Part shown: positions 53,619 to 63,006 of the stretch, piece by piece
Numbering within the stretch: position 1 is the stretch's first letter
Layout of the letters: each line of letters starts with the position of its first letter
Origin: Enterococcus malodoratus ATCC 43197
Lineage (GTDB): Bacteria > Bacillota > Bacilli > Lactobacillales > Enterococcaceae
NCBI RefSeq assembly: GCF_000407185.1
Contig: NZ_KE136482.1
Span: forward strand, 806,001-870,000
DNA length: 64,000 nucleotides
Reading direction: 5' to 3'
The notes under the pieces: generated by a model
Database searches by the model: none
The model's input: only the letters and a program-made list of their open reading frames with translations
Told to the model about the DNA's origin: nothing
Made by a program: the position numbers and the translations under genes

Positions 53619-54122
53619 TCAGCTTTTTACGGGTGCTTTGACTGTAGGTGCTTTCTTGATTGGTCCCTGGTATTTTGATTGGTGTTTTTGTGCGTAAGCT
53701 ACTTTCTCTTTGAAACTCATAGTTCCTGGTTTTTTCAACACCTTCTTAGAAAACGAACCTAAGTCAGCAGCTGCTTCTTTGATGATTGGCTGTAATGCCT
53801 GGGCGATCATCCGTTCATCTTTCACCTTAAAATACAGCCGGACACCGTTTGGATCTTCTTCAAAAGCAAATGAGATATTGTGTTTCCCCAAATGCTCTCT
53901 TACTTTATTCAAATCAACTTTTTGGGATAGAAATTGAACACTGATAGGATCTTTTTGATTCAACAATTTGTATAATTTTGTTTCACTAGGTGAATATCTC
54001 TCATGGATTTGTTTCCCCATGTACTCCACTTCAGAGCTTACTTTCAGTAACGTCTCTAGGAGTGTTTTCATCGTGCTTACACCATTTATATATAATGAAT
54101 GAACTAATTCTTTTTGATCCAT
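53619..54122 (-). CDS. pcfB: DUF3801 protein, PcfB-like
   Basis: A 167-aa protein of the DUF3801/PcfB group, found next to conjugative coupling ATPases. A helical N-terminus (STMKTLLETLLKVSSEVEYM) is followed by a core (VREHLGKHNISFAFEEDPNG) that precedes a basic, proline- and lysine-rich tail (GPIKKAPTVKAPVKS). The ATG follows GGAGGTGACGA. In pCF10 PcfB helps recruit DNA or substrate to PcfC. Here no coupling protein follows. Confidence 0.7.
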   Translation of the reverse strand: MDQKELVHSLYINGVSTMKTLLETLLKVSSEVEYMGKQIHERYSPSETKLYKLLNQKDPISVQFLSQKVDLNKVREHLGKHNISFAFEEDPNGVRLYFKVKDERMIAQALQPIIKEAAADLGSFSKKVLKKPGTMSFKEKVAYAQKHQSKYQGPIKKAPTVKAPVKS

Positions 54123-54143
54123 TCGTCACCTCCAAATAGAAAA

Positions 54144-54163
54144 AGCTGCCATTGCTGGCAGCT
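54144..54163 (-). terminator. Terminator before the pcfB-like gene
   Basis: AGCTGCCA and TGGCAGCT pair around TTGC, followed by TTTTTC on the minus strand, 21 bp after the stop of the previous gene. Confidence 0.7.
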
Positions 54164-54184
54164 CTATAGGACTAGCATCTTCAA

Positions 54185-55423
54185 TTATTCTCCAACTCGA
54201 ATTCGTTGAAAATCGGTAATATCCGGAATTTCTTCTTTTTCTTTCTTTTGTTCTCTTGGTTCATCGATGTTTAAGTCTAACGAGCTGAAGCTTGATTCGA
54301 TATTCTCCATCATCTTAGCAGACAACTCTTTTTGACGTTCTTTCAGTTCCGTCATCCGCTTGTCGTATATTTTCTTTAGGGCTTCTGTTTGTTTATTGTA
54401 CTCGGTGCGGATCTCTTCTTCCGCTTTATTCTTGTATTTTTCATCTAAAAGAAGCGCTTTGGCAGAAATTTGATTATCATAGTCTTTTCTAATCCGTTCC
54501 ATTTCTAAAGCATGACGTTTCTCTTCTTGTTCGATTGCTTTGGTTTGTTGATCAAATAAATCAAATTCCATTTTACTAACCGCAGCGTCTTTTTCAGCTT
54601 GTAATTTCGCTGTAATTGATGACTCTATGATTGAACGTTTGTCGGCTGCTACAATCTCAGCTTCAATCTTTTTCTTTTCGTCTAGCATGAACAGATCCAT
54701 ACGTTCTTGGAAGGTTAAATTGGACGCCGCCGCAGATCCGTATACTGCTTTTCCTTCCCCTGGTACCCCTAGCTGAACCGCATTTTCTTTACCTTCTACA
54801 ACAGACTCAATCACTAACCCACTTACTGTAGGCGAAACCGGCTCGCTTGTACTATTTTTAGCTTCTTTTTCTTCTAATTGTTGCCTTAATCGTCGGATTT
54901 CTTCTTGTTGCTCTTTTTGAAGAGCAATCAGTTCTTGAATGTCGCTTGGTTGATAAGTAACTTGTTCCTTTTCTTCTTCAACCGGCTCTTCAGTTGATCG
55001 AATAGTAGGAACAGCTGCATAGCCCGCCTCACTATCATTTTGCTCCACGTCTTTTAGAGGCGGAAATGGTGGCGTTGGTGGTGCAACAAAAGCCGTTTCT
55101 TTCTGATTAGAACTACTTAAAAGTGTTTGATCGAACGGAATTACTTTTCGCGTATAAAAGGATTCCATCAACGAATCAAAATCAGTTTCTAAATCCATCG
55201 GAAATTCTATACGTTGCCCGTACAACACAACGCCTTTTTTATTTTGTTTGATGATCACTACTGAGCCGGAAGTATCTTCTTCTAAATGACGAGCATTTTC
55301 TTCTTCAGCCCAACAGATAAGATCCATAGCATCTTTCATTTTTTCAGGTGTTTCTACATTATAATCATCTGAAAATTCAAAACTATACTTCTTTTTAACG
55401 ATCGAAAGGGGATTAAACTTCAT
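54185..55423 (-). CDS. Coiled-coil conjugation protein (412 aa)
   Basis: An N-terminal globular part (about 1-115), a proline- and acid-rich linker (APPTPPFPPLKDVEQ) and a long charged coiled coil from about 165 to 390, interrupted by a VPGEGKAVYGSAAASN loop. No membrane helix is visible. The family is not recognised beyond its place between the PrgL/PrgM-type genes and pcfB, where pCF10 has pcfA. A scaffold role in the secretion machine is an inference. Start ATG after AGGAGGACAATCAG; overlaps the previous gene by 11 bp. Confidence 0.65.
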   Translation of the reverse strand: MKFNPLSIVKKKYSFEFSDDYNVETPEKMKDAMDLICWAEEENARHLEEDTSGSVVIIKQNKKGVVLYGQRIEFPMDLETDFDSLMESFYTRKVIPFDQTLLSSSNQKETAFVAPPTPPFPPLKDVEQNDSEAGYAAVPTIRSTEEPVEEEKEQVTYQPSDIQELIALQKEQQEEIRRLRQQLEEKEAKNSTSEPVSPTVSGLVIESVVEGKENAVQLGVPGEGKAVYGSAAASNLTFQERMDLFMLDEKKKIEAEIVAADKRSIIESSITAKLQAEKDAAVSKMEFDLFDQQTKAIEQEEKRHALEMERIRKDYDNQISAKALLLDEKYKNKAEEEIRTEYNKQTEALKKIYDKRMTELKERQKELSAKMMENIESSFSSLDLNIDEPREQKKEKEEIPDITDFQRIRVGE

Positions 55424-55703
55424 CTGATTGTCCTCCTAAATTTGAATGGTTCTCCTCATTAACGACTTTTCCATTTGAAGAGGGTGACACCGCAGCGTTG
55501 TTGTTTCCAAGCATATTCATTAAGTCCTTCATATCCATTCCCTTATCAACTAATAGTTGGGAAACAATATCCATATCCAGCTGTTCTAACGTTGCCCGTT
55601 TTGTTTTGCAAATCTCGTTTTGCTTTTTAAGGGTTTGTTCCGCTTTTTCTAATTCTTTGGCCAGACGATTACGTCTTTTTTGTAGATCTTCAATTTTACC
55701 CAA
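55413..55703 (-). CDS. Small coiled-coil protein (96 aa), PrgM position
   Basis: I choose TTG 55703, which follows AGGAGAGG, because a start at 55859 would lie inside the prgL-like gene without a ribosome site. The product is a helical protein (KIEDLQKRRNRLAKELEKAE), ending in an N- and S-rich tail. It is 13 bp after the VirB8-like gene and overlaps the next gene by 11 bp. Function unknown. Confidence 0.6.
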   Translation of the reverse strand: MGKIEDLQKRRNRLAKELEKAEQTLKKQNEICKTKRATLEQLDMDIVSQLLVDKGMDMKDLMNMLGNNNAAVSPSSNGKVVNEENHSNLGGQSDEV

Positions 55704-55716
55704 AAGATGACCTCTC

Positions 55717-56445
55717 CTATTCTGTTTTTGATTCTTGTGTTTGAGAAGCCGCCGTTGATTCTTTTGTAACCGCTTCGGTTGTCTCTGAAGAGTTGTTCGT
55801 TGATTGACTGTCTTCAGTCTTAGAGCTTTCTTTTGTCTCGTTTTCCTCTTCATCTTCATAAGTATTCGTTCTCGCCGTTTCGCCGGTAGTTGTCAAGAAA
55901 ATACGATTAATATTATTGACTTTAAAACGACCGTTTTCTTTAATAAATGTAAGCTTCAGTGTTTGCGTTTCAGGCGTATCTACCAACGCCCCTTCAGTCG
56001 TTCCTTTTTCCACTAGCTGGGTATTATGATATTTAACGTCAACTAATACAACCAGGTTCTCACTATCGATATAAACGTCTGCTTCATCAAACACTTGATT
56101 GACCACATAACCCTTGTATGCTTGATTGATGGGTAGATCCTCTATATCGGTTTCTTGTGTATACATCGATTTAGTCATGAAGGGTTTATACCTTGAACGA
56201 TTTTCTGACAAATCCTTTTTCGTATAATAAGCGATCAAGAATGCCTCTACATCCTTTGTATTGAGTTGATTCTTTTTCGTCTTCTCTTCAATCGTATTTT
56301 TGGCAGTAGACGAAGCTTTTGTTTCTGTTTTATTCTCAGATTTACTGGTCAGCTGGCCGATGCCGAAACCTGTTAAGATTCCGGCAACCAGCAAAGCAAC
56401 AATCGCCAAACGACTAATAATTTTGACCTTTTTTTCGTTATACAT
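55717..56445 (-). CDS. VirB8-like conjugation protein (PrgL-like)
   Basis: A 242-aa protein with one N-terminal membrane anchor (residues 10-32; RLAIVALLVAGILTGFGIGQ) and an outer domain of about 110 residues (YYTKKDLSENRSRYKPFMTK ... KLTFIKENGRFKVNNINRIF) with the alternating pattern of the NTF2-like VirB8 fold. A serine-, threonine- and glutamate-rich tail follows. VirB8-type proteins assemble the transfer channel at the membrane. It lies 14 bp after the PrgK-like gene. Confidence 0.7.
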   Translation of the reverse strand: MYNEKKVKIISRLAIVALLVAGILTGFGIGQLTSKSENKTETKASSTAKNTIEEKTKKNQLNTKDVEAFLIAYYTKKDLSENRSRYKPFMTKSMYTQETDIEDLPINQAYKGYVVNQVFDEADVYIDSENLVVLVDVKYHNTQLVEKGTTEGALVDTPETQTLKLTFIKENGRFKVNNINRIFLTTTGETARTNTYEDEEENETKESSKTEDSQSTNNSSETTEAVTKESTAASQTQESKTE

Positions 56446-56459
56446 ATCTCTTTCCTTTC

Positions 56460-59231
56460 TTACTTATTGATTCCTAAAACAACCGCCGGATCAAGTAAGC
56501 TCGCGACTGATAAATCAGTTGATTTTGAAATTTCTAAGTGTAAATGCGCACCAAAACTGTTACCGGTATTCCCTACTAAACCAACGATATCGCCTTGTTT
56601 CACCTTGTCGCCAACTTTTACTTTTAATGCAGAACAATGAGCGTAAAGACTTGTTTGTCCGTTATCGTGTCTTACTCGGACATGATTTCCCCAGGAGTAA
56701 TGGAATTCTGCTGTGATAACAGTGCCCCCATCGATCGCTTTGATTGGTGTGCCCTGTGGATGTGCAAAATCAAGTCCTCGATGGTAATCTCCCATCGATC
56801 GCCAGCCAAAACCAGAACTAATATTTGGTGGACTAATTGGTAGAATATATTTCCCAGTGCTTCCTCCTGGATCGCTATCTGGATTCTCTTTGAAATACTT
56901 GTACCACTTTTCACCTGCTTCTACTCGTGCTTGCAGCTTATCACCAGGATTTCCTTCCCAACGAACTAAGAAGTCGCGGGTCAATTCAGCCACGCTGCTT
57001 CCTGATTCTCCACTCAATATTTGCTTGAAGATCGTTCGATATGCTGGAACGTCACCATTTAACATGAAGTCCATCTGTAAGCCTAGCGAGTACCACTTTT
57101 TCTTTTTTTCTTTGGCGAAATTCACCAGCAACGTATGTCGTGTTCCACCATCGGCCGTATCTGTCCACTGCCCTAGCCCTAAGCCTCGATGGACTATGTT
57201 TGGATACCGGCCATAAATTTGCATACCGCCAATCGCTAACCATGCGGGATCATCCCAGGAGTCTTTACTCGCTCCAACAGGGGGCGACAGGTAGTCTCCT
57301 TCCGCTCGCTTGGGATTGATACTGCTCTCAACAGAATAATTACCTAACATAGCGCAAATACCTTCTAATTTGTAGCCTTGTTCTGTGAGTTTACTGTAAA
57401 GGAAACGGGCATTTTCTAACTCGCCGCCTTCAGGATCAAAAGGTTCAGAAACGGTTGTTTTTTGTCGATAAGAAACACTGGGAAAATAAAAAGCGGGGTT
57501 CACCCGCCGCATTGTCTTTTTATCCTCGTCATATTTTTCGTAAGAGATCGTCAACTTGCTACCTGTTGCTTTGGCGACCAACTCTCCTTCTTGAACGACC
57601 GAACCGCTCTCCTGGCGTTTACCATAGACCCCTGTCAAAATCAGTCGAGAACCACGCTCGCCCTCTTCAGTGATAATGACTTTCTTTTGGTCTTCATACC
57701 ACTTCACGTTTCCACTCATAGATGCTTTTAAATCTAAATCTTGATTTGTTTCAACTTCAATGCTGCCAAAATGAACGGCTTTATCATTACTGACCTCATA
57801 GCCAAACCTTCTAGTGATTGGCAAACTGTCAGTTTCAAAAGGCTGGCTTAACTGGCCATCTAACGTTGAATAGCCGTATTCATCCACGTTTTCCTTCATT
57901 TCTTCAAAATCATCAGAATCTAAATAGTAATCCGATTTTTTATCCTTAGCGAGATCGTACATGGATGTAAATTTGTACTCGTCACCTTTGGTATTATTCA
58001 TCGATTCCCAAATGCCATTTAAATAATCACCATACGTCTTGAAAGAAAGGATATTCGTTCGCTCATCGATGGTATAGTCTTCAAAGCGATAATTCATATA
58101 AAACATTGTTTCATCAGGATTCGTGTAGAATGAATACGTATCATCGGAACGATCCGCATCCAGTTTCGTCATATGATTCCATGAATCGGTTAGATCGAAT
58201 TCGTCTTGTTGGATAGGAAGTGGTGTAAATAGCGGGAAAAACATGAATATCGTAGCAATGAACATCATAATGCCGCCGATTATTAATAAATTTCTTCCCT
58301 TAAAGGGATTATTCAATACACGAATAATGGAGCTAACAAATCCTTGCGTTTTTCTTGCTGCTTGGGCGGCTTTGCTGGCTTGAAGTCGATTCCTAAAGTT
58401 CCGCATTCTTTTAGCTGTCTGTCGCAATTTCGAATATTCTTCAGGTGTCGTTTGAAACCCCCGTCCACGAATGAAATTATAGGAGCGATTGGACAGGCCA
58501 TAAGCGCCCCTAGTCAATTTCATATTTACTCGATGACCACTTTTAACTAAATATTTTGTCGATTGATATGTGTTTGTTCGACGTCGGCCATCTTGTCTGA
58601 GCTTCACTGCTTCAGCTAACGTATCATGCTGATTCATTGATTCTTCAGCCTTATTTTTTGCAGCTGATAGAGCTTGCCGATTCACTTGTTTTGAAAGTCT
58701 TGAAGGGTCAGCTTTTTTGGTCTTTTTCAATACTTGTTTAGCAGTTCCGGCCTCTTCTTTGGCATTTTTTACGTCATTACCTGCTTTTTCGACTTCTTTT
58801 TCTAGCTTCTCTCTAGCAAATGTTTTCGCTCGAATCTCTTCAGCCGTTTTTCCACTTGATAGAGAATCTAATTTTTTGGATTCATCTGTATACGCTGCTC
58901 TTTGTTGATCTGTAACTTTGGATGAATGCTCTGCATTCAAAGCATCGAGCGATTGCTTCAGCTGCTTGTGTGTCTGAACTTTTGCTCGATACTTTTTTTG
59001 TGCTTCCTTGTATTCTCCCCTGGTATGCTTCACTTGTTTTCGTGAAGATAGATTGGCATTTTCTTTCATCTTTTGGTTTACGATGACTTTACGTTGCTTT
59101 TGTGCCGTTATGGTAGAACCGATCAACGTTTTCGGCTCTTTCTTTTGGGTCGATTCAGTGTCTTCTTGATACCTGTTTTTCTTTGAAACGGAATCAACTT
59201 TTACTTTTTGCTGAACATTCTTATTTTTCAT
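56460..59231 (-). CDS. prgK: PrgK-like multidomain cell-wall hydrolase of the T4SS
   Basis: A 923-aa protein. Residues 1-270 are basic coiled coil. A membrane helix at about 315-337 (LLIIGGIMMFIATIFMFFPL) follows. The extracellular part has a degenerate LytM-like domain (about 485-600, without zinc ligands), a lysozyme-like domain (about 620-775; LEGICAMLGNYSVESSINP, GLGLGQWTD) and a C-terminal M23 peptidase with intact zinc ligands (HRGLDFAH ... HLHLEIS, about 810-915). It opens the cell wall for the transfer channel. In pCF10 PrgK the last domain is CHAP; here it is M23, a domain replacement. Confidence 0.82.
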   Translation of the reverse strand: MKNKNVQQKVKVDSVSKKNRYQEDTESTQKKEPKTLIGSTITAQKQRKVIVNQKMKENANLSSRKQVKHTRGEYKEAQKKYRAKVQTHKQLKQSLDALNAEHSSKVTDQQRAAYTDESKKLDSLSSGKTAEEIRAKTFAREKLEKEVEKAGNDVKNAKEEAGTAKQVLKKTKKADPSRLSKQVNRQALSAAKNKAEESMNQHDTLAEAVKLRQDGRRRTNTYQSTKYLVKSGHRVNMKLTRGAYGLSNRSYNFIRGRGFQTTPEEYSKLRQTAKRMRNFRNRLQASKAAQAARKTQGFVSSIIRVLNNPFKGRNLLIIGGIMMFIATIFMFFPLFTPLPIQQDEFDLTDSWNHMTKLDADRSDDTYSFYTNPDETMFYMNYRFEDYTIDERTNILSFKTYGDYLNGIWESMNNTKGDEYKFTSMYDLAKDKKSDYYLDSDDFEEMKENVDEYGYSTLDGQLSQPFETDSLPITRRFGYEVSNDKAVHFGSIEVETNQDLDLKASMSGNVKWYEDQKKVIITEEGERGSRLILTGVYGKRQESGSVVQEGELVAKATGSKLTISYEKYDEDKKTMRRVNPAFYFPSVSYRQKTTVSEPFDPEGGELENARFLYSKLTEQGYKLEGICAMLGNYSVESSINPKRAEGDYLSPPVGASKDSWDDPAWLAIGGMQIYGRYPNIVHRGLGLGQWTDTADGGTRHTLLVNFAKEKKKKWYSLGLQMDFMLNGDVPAYRTIFKQILSGESGSSVAELTRDFLVRWEGNPGDKLQARVEAGEKWYKYFKENPDSDPGGSTGKYILPISPPNISSGFGWRSMGDYHRGLDFAHPQGTPIKAIDGGTVITAEFHYSWGNHVRVRHDNGQTSLYAHCSALKVKVGDKVKQGDIVGLVGNTGNSFGAHLHLEISKSTDLSVASLLDPAVVLGINK

Positions 59232-59243
59232 AGGCTCATGCCC

Positions 59244-61637
59244 TTACGCCGCATCAGTATTCATCAGCTCAAACAGCTTCGTATTTTTGGGAATGATGTT
59301 CTCAAAAGGAACGATATTCCCACCGGCATAAATCAAACCTGTACCTTTTGGCACCTTCTCACCGGCGTATTTTTGTAACGATGGTGGAATCTTAACCACT
59401 CGTTTCAAGTGTTCCATATCGACTAATTTTTGGCGCAACAACACAATAAATTCACTATTTGAAATCATTTTCTGTCCAGCTGATTTTTCTAAAAGCGTGC
59501 CAACGTTTTGAGTTATTCCTGTTGTAACAGCTCCATACTTCCGAATCCGTGACCATAATTTGAAGAACCATGAAGCATTTTCTTCAGTATCAAAATTCAG
59601 CTGCAATTCATCAAAGTATAGATGGATCGTCAATTTATTTTGATAAGAAACGACTTGTTTCCAGACTTGATCCAAGATCACTTTCATAGCAAATGATTTC
59701 AAACGATCGTCTAAGTGCTTGATATTAAAAATAATAAATGGTGCTGTAAGGTCAACATTCGTTTCGTGAGCAAAAATATCTTGCGAACCAATTGTATAAG
59801 GTTCTACCTTAATGACCAGTTGTTGGGCGAAATCTTCCGGTTGTTCTTTCAAAATGCCATACCAATCTACTAACGTAGGTTGGCGATCGATTGTTTCAAA
59901 CCGTTGGTAAGTTAATCGTGTTACTCGGTCAACCATGCTGGCCTCTTCATCCGAAAAACTTTTCAAAATGGACTCAAACAAACTTACTAATAAGTTGGCC
60001 TTCTCTTTTACTAGATCCACTTTTTTATCCTCACCATCAAGCATGGAAGAATCGGCCATATCTAAGATGTTTAAATGGTGATTCGTTCCTGAAGAAATAT
60101 CCAATATCTCTGCTCCAAATGCTTTCCCAATGGGGGAATATTCATCCTCCGGATCAACGATAATGCAGTGTTCTTTCTTACGACCATCTTTCGTCTTTCT
60201 CATGATCGTAGTAAGCAAATCATAAATAAGCCCCCACTTGACGGTCATACCTTTTCCTGAACCGGATGTACCCAAAATCAATCCGCTAGGCGTGTTCAGA
60301 TCGTTCTTACGATCGATCGTAATGATATTATTACTTAGTTGGTTCTGGCCGTAATACTTACCCGTTTCAGATTGAAGCTCCACATTCGTAAAGGGGATTT
60401 GTGTTGCTATATTACTGGTTGTCATATCACGCATATACTTCTTCTGAACATCCAAATAAGGCTTACCAATTGGTAAAATCGTATTCAATGCTTCTTCTTG
60501 CATTTGATAAATATCATCGAATTCAACACCTAGAGCCTGGGCTTGATCTTTTACGTCTCGGACAGCCTGTCTCAATTTGTCTCTGCTCTCTTCAACCAAC
60601 ATGACCGTAAAGACACCTGAAAACATCCGCTGCCCGTTCTCTTTCATTTCAGCAGCCAATTCTTTGGTTGTCTTGTCTACTTCATTGGCCAAGCCGGAAA
60701 CCATGTCTTCTGAAAGACCTTCTTTAAAGTTTTTCTTCTGTTGGTTTACAATATCTGATTTATTTTGCAATTGTTTCGAAGTGAGGTCTTTCTTCGCCTG
60801 AACAATGTCGTAAGGGCTGGCATGAATAGAAATCGCTAATTCATGGCCACTCTCACAAATTTCGTTGATCAGTCGGTCTTCTAGGTTTTCGGGATAATCC
60901 CGAACATACATGACTTTTCCAAATTTATCATCGATCTGAAAATCATCATCAAAAAACTTCAAGCGGCCTGGTGCAACGAAGGCTTTACTCGATAATCCTG
61001 ATAAGGCAATATCACGATAGGTTGTTGAGAAGTGTTTGCCTGGTCTTAAAATACTGCTCATGACCCGCATACGTTCCTCACCACTGCATTGAGTGAAATC
61101 TAAATTATTATCTGAATCATTGAATCGTTTTTCATAGTTTTTACCAAGTGTATTTAGTTGTCGATCCGCTTGTTTCGCTGTTTTCGACTTAGTGGTAAAA
61201 ATCGCATATCGTTGCGTTTCGAAACTCTTTTGATCGTGCAAGAACCGGCTGCTAATAATATTGTTGATCTCTGCTCTGTAAATGTCGTACGGATCACCTT
61301 GTGGCTCTAATAAGATATTTTCTAATAAGCTTGATTTAACACGCTTATTTAAGACTAAAAGCTGGTATTTCGATTGCTTATCCAATGAATTTAACGCTTC
61401 CGCATAATTGATCACAACATCTAATTTATCGTCTTCACTAGCGACTTCATAATCTAAATTTCCCAGCTTGAACATCTTCGAATACTCATTATCTACAATG
61501 TGCATCAAACCTGACTCAAAGTTACTGGTATATTTTAATGTGTTTTGTGTTGTTGCGGCATTCTGAATCAACCGTTTCTTCTTACTTTTTTCCGATTTTG
61601 TCTGCCTCCGAGACATTTTTCTTTTGAACAAACTCAT
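59244..61637 (-). CDS. prgJ: VirB4-like T4SS ATPase (PrgJ-like)
   Basis: A 797-aa VirB4-family ATPase powering the conjugation machine. Walker A is LILGTSGSGKGMTVKW, Walker B is IHLYFDELQLNF, and the ARTLEUM-like region TTGITQNVGTLL follows. The N-terminal half has the usual VirB4 helical region. I prefer ATG 61637, 11 nt after GGAGG, over the longer frame from 61670. It overlaps the upstream PrgI-like gene by 56 bp. Confidence 0.85.
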   Translation of the reverse strand: MSLFKRKMSRRQTKSEKSKKKRLIQNAATTQNTLKYTSNFESGLMHIVDNEYSKMFKLGNLDYEVASEDDKLDVVINYAEALNSLDKQSKYQLLVLNKRVKSSLLENILLEPQGDPYDIYRAEINNIISSRFLHDQKSFETQRYAIFTTKSKTAKQADRQLNTLGKNYEKRFNDSDNNLDFTQCSGEERMRVMSSILRPGKHFSTTYRDIALSGLSSKAFVAPGRLKFFDDDFQIDDKFGKVMYVRDYPENLEDRLINEICESGHELAISIHASPYDIVQAKKDLTSKQLQNKSDIVNQQKKNFKEGLSEDMVSGLANEVDKTTKELAAEMKENGQRMFSGVFTVMLVEESRDKLRQAVRDVKDQAQALGVEFDDIYQMQEEALNTILPIGKPYLDVQKKYMRDMTTSNIATQIPFTNVELQSETGKYYGQNQLSNNIITIDRKNDLNTPSGLILGTSGSGKGMTVKWGLIYDLLTTIMRKTKDGRKKEHCIIVDPEDEYSPIGKAFGAEILDISSGTNHHLNILDMADSSMLDGEDKKVDLVKEKANLLVSLFESILKSFSDEEASMVDRVTRLTYQRFETIDRQPTLVDWYGILKEQPEDFAQQLVIKVEPYTIGSQDIFAHETNVDLTAPFIIFNIKHLDDRLKSFAMKVILDQVWKQVVSYQNKLTIHLYFDELQLNFDTEENASWFFKLWSRIRKYGAVTTGITQNVGTLLEKSAGQKMISNSEFIVLLRQKLVDMEHLKRVVKIPPSLQKYAGEKVPKGTGLIYAGGNIVPFENIIPKNTKLFELMNTDAA

Positions 61638-61953
61638 GCGCTGCATACCTCCGTATCTGGCCGGTCTCATAGTACCGGTCTTGTTTCTTCATAAAAAAAT
61701 CCAGCTTGTTTTTGTACTCTTCCCATACACCTAAACCTTTTAATACCGGCGGAACAATTAAAAAGAACCCTGTCACGAATGACAAGATCCAAAAAGTAAA
61801 ATCGTTCAAATCTAAAAATGCTACAAAAAGCATAATGATTGATAATCCTGGAATTATTTGTAAGATCATTTTCTTTTGCCGCTTATTTAGGCCAGATTTA
61901 CCAACAGGTTCATACTTTGATAGATCCATATGGAATTTCGATTGAATTGCCAC
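61582..61953 (-). CDS. PrgI-like membrane protein (VirB3 class)
   Basis: A 123-aa protein with two adjacent membrane helices (MILQIIPGLSIIMLFVAFLD and FTFWILSFVTGFFLIVPPVL) and a charged C-terminal tail. Small two-helix proteins directly before the VirB4 ATPase are VirB3-like; the PrgI family matches in size and place. It is 3 bp after the VirB6-like gene and overlaps the next gene. Confidence 0.75.
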   Translation of the reverse strand: MAIQSKFHMDLSKYEPVGKSGLNKRQKKMILQIIPGLSIIMLFVAFLDLNDFTFWILSFVTGFFLIVPPVLKGLGVWEEYKNKLDFFMKKQDRYYETGQIRRYAAHEFVQKKNVSEADKIGKK

Positions 61954-61956
61954 AAG

Positions 61957-62736
61957 TTATCCCCCCATCCATTCTTTTGCTTTTCTTTGTGATCCAACCA
62001 ACACCATGATAAAGATCACGCCTTTGCATATCGTCAAGAACATTGCAGACAAGTTCTCTAGCCAATCCCCTTTAACGACCAAATCTAGCATGTCATTTGT
62101 TGCGACTGCCGGATAAATGGATAGGATTATGATGATCAATATCCCTTGAAGTGCTACCGCAGTGAACATTTTGATGAACTTCATTGTAATTGGCCGCCAT
62201 TCGTCATTAACGAAAAAGGCCACTAACAAAGGTGCAGCAGCCTTAAAGATATACAATTCGATTGCTCTGAAGAACACAAGTATTTTGGTGACAATCTCCG
62301 CAAACCAGCTGACAAATTGTGCCAAAGCGCCCATACTACTAACAATCATTTTTTGAACGCCTTTTAACTTTCCTTTTATTTCTGGAACTGAAAAGTCTAA
62401 ATCCGATTTTTTAGTAGAAATATGACTAATGATATTGCCAGCAGCATTCACTATCCAAACGATTGAATCAAAGATTTCATCTGTAAACATGATCAGACAG
62501 AATCCTACAAAATATTTCCAAGTAACGGAAATAAACAATTCTAAACCTAGACGATTCTGTTCTACTTGCATTCTTCGAGTCGTATTATTCAATTCGATGT
62601 ACATGAATACTCCAAGAATGACCATTGCCACTGGAATGATTCCTTTTGAGATTTTTTCTACTAATTGATTCACGGCTGGATTGTATTCATCAAGACTGGA
62701 TAGCAGCTGAGTTAGCGTTGAGCCGTCTATCTTCAT
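61957..62736 (-). CDS. VirB6-like polytopic protein (PrgH-like)
   Basis: A 259-aa membrane protein with at least five hydrophobic spans (GIIPVAMVILGVFMYIEL, KYFVGFCLIMFTDEI, ILVFFRAIELYIFKAAAPLL, AVALQGILIIIILSIYPAV, MFLTICKGVIFIMVLV). Such proteins form the inner-membrane channel of Gram-positive T4SS. Its gene lies in the order F-H-I-J-K seen in pCF10. Confidence 0.75.
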   Translation of the reverse strand: MKIDGSTLTQLLSSLDEYNPAVNQLVEKISKGIIPVAMVILGVFMYIELNNTTRRMQVEQNRLGLELFISVTWKYFVGFCLIMFTDEIFDSIVWIVNAAGNIISHISTKKSDLDFSVPEIKGKLKGVQKMIVSSMGALAQFVSWFAEIVTKILVFFRAIELYIFKAAAPLLVAFFVNDEWRPITMKFIKMFTAVALQGILIIIILSIYPAVATNDMLDLVVKGDWLENLSAMFLTICKGVIFIMVLVGSQRKAKEWMGG

Positions 62737-62753
62737 AAGCTACTTCCTCTCTC

Positions 62754-62981
62754 TTAAAACCTAATTGCCCCAACTGCGGCGATAATTGCGGCTGTGATCC
62801 CTCCGGATATAGCTGCCATTGCTCCGCCCATGATCATTGATTCGATCCCACTATCCATCTTTTGAGGATTTTCATTTTTTCTACCTGAGAAAAAGTTTAA
62901 CGCACCTGTCAAAACACCAAATAATCCGATTACCGTCATGATTCCTCCGATAACCCCAATCATTTTAATTACAATATCCAT
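62754..62981 (-). CDS. Small two-helix conjugation protein (PrgF-like position)
   Basis: A 75-aa hydrophobic protein with two membrane helices (IGVIGGIMTVIGLFGVLTGA and AMAAISGGITAAIIAAVGAI) separated by a basic loop (SGRKNENPQK). The pattern is that of VirB2-type or TrbC-like small T4SS subunits. It precedes the VirB6-like gene by 17 bp. Confidence 0.68.
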   Translation of the reverse strand: MDIVIKMIGVIGGIMTVIGLFGVLTGALNFFSGRKNENPQKMDSGIESMIMGGAMAAISGGITAAIIAAVGAIRF

Positions 62982-63006
62982 TTACTTTACCTACGCTTTC
63001 TTAGAT

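Noticed and set aside
55704-55859. Longer version of the 96-aa coiled-coil protein
   Set aside because: It would overlap the VirB8-like gene for 140 bp, is a lysine/arginine/glutamine-rich shadow of that gene, and lacks a ribosome site.
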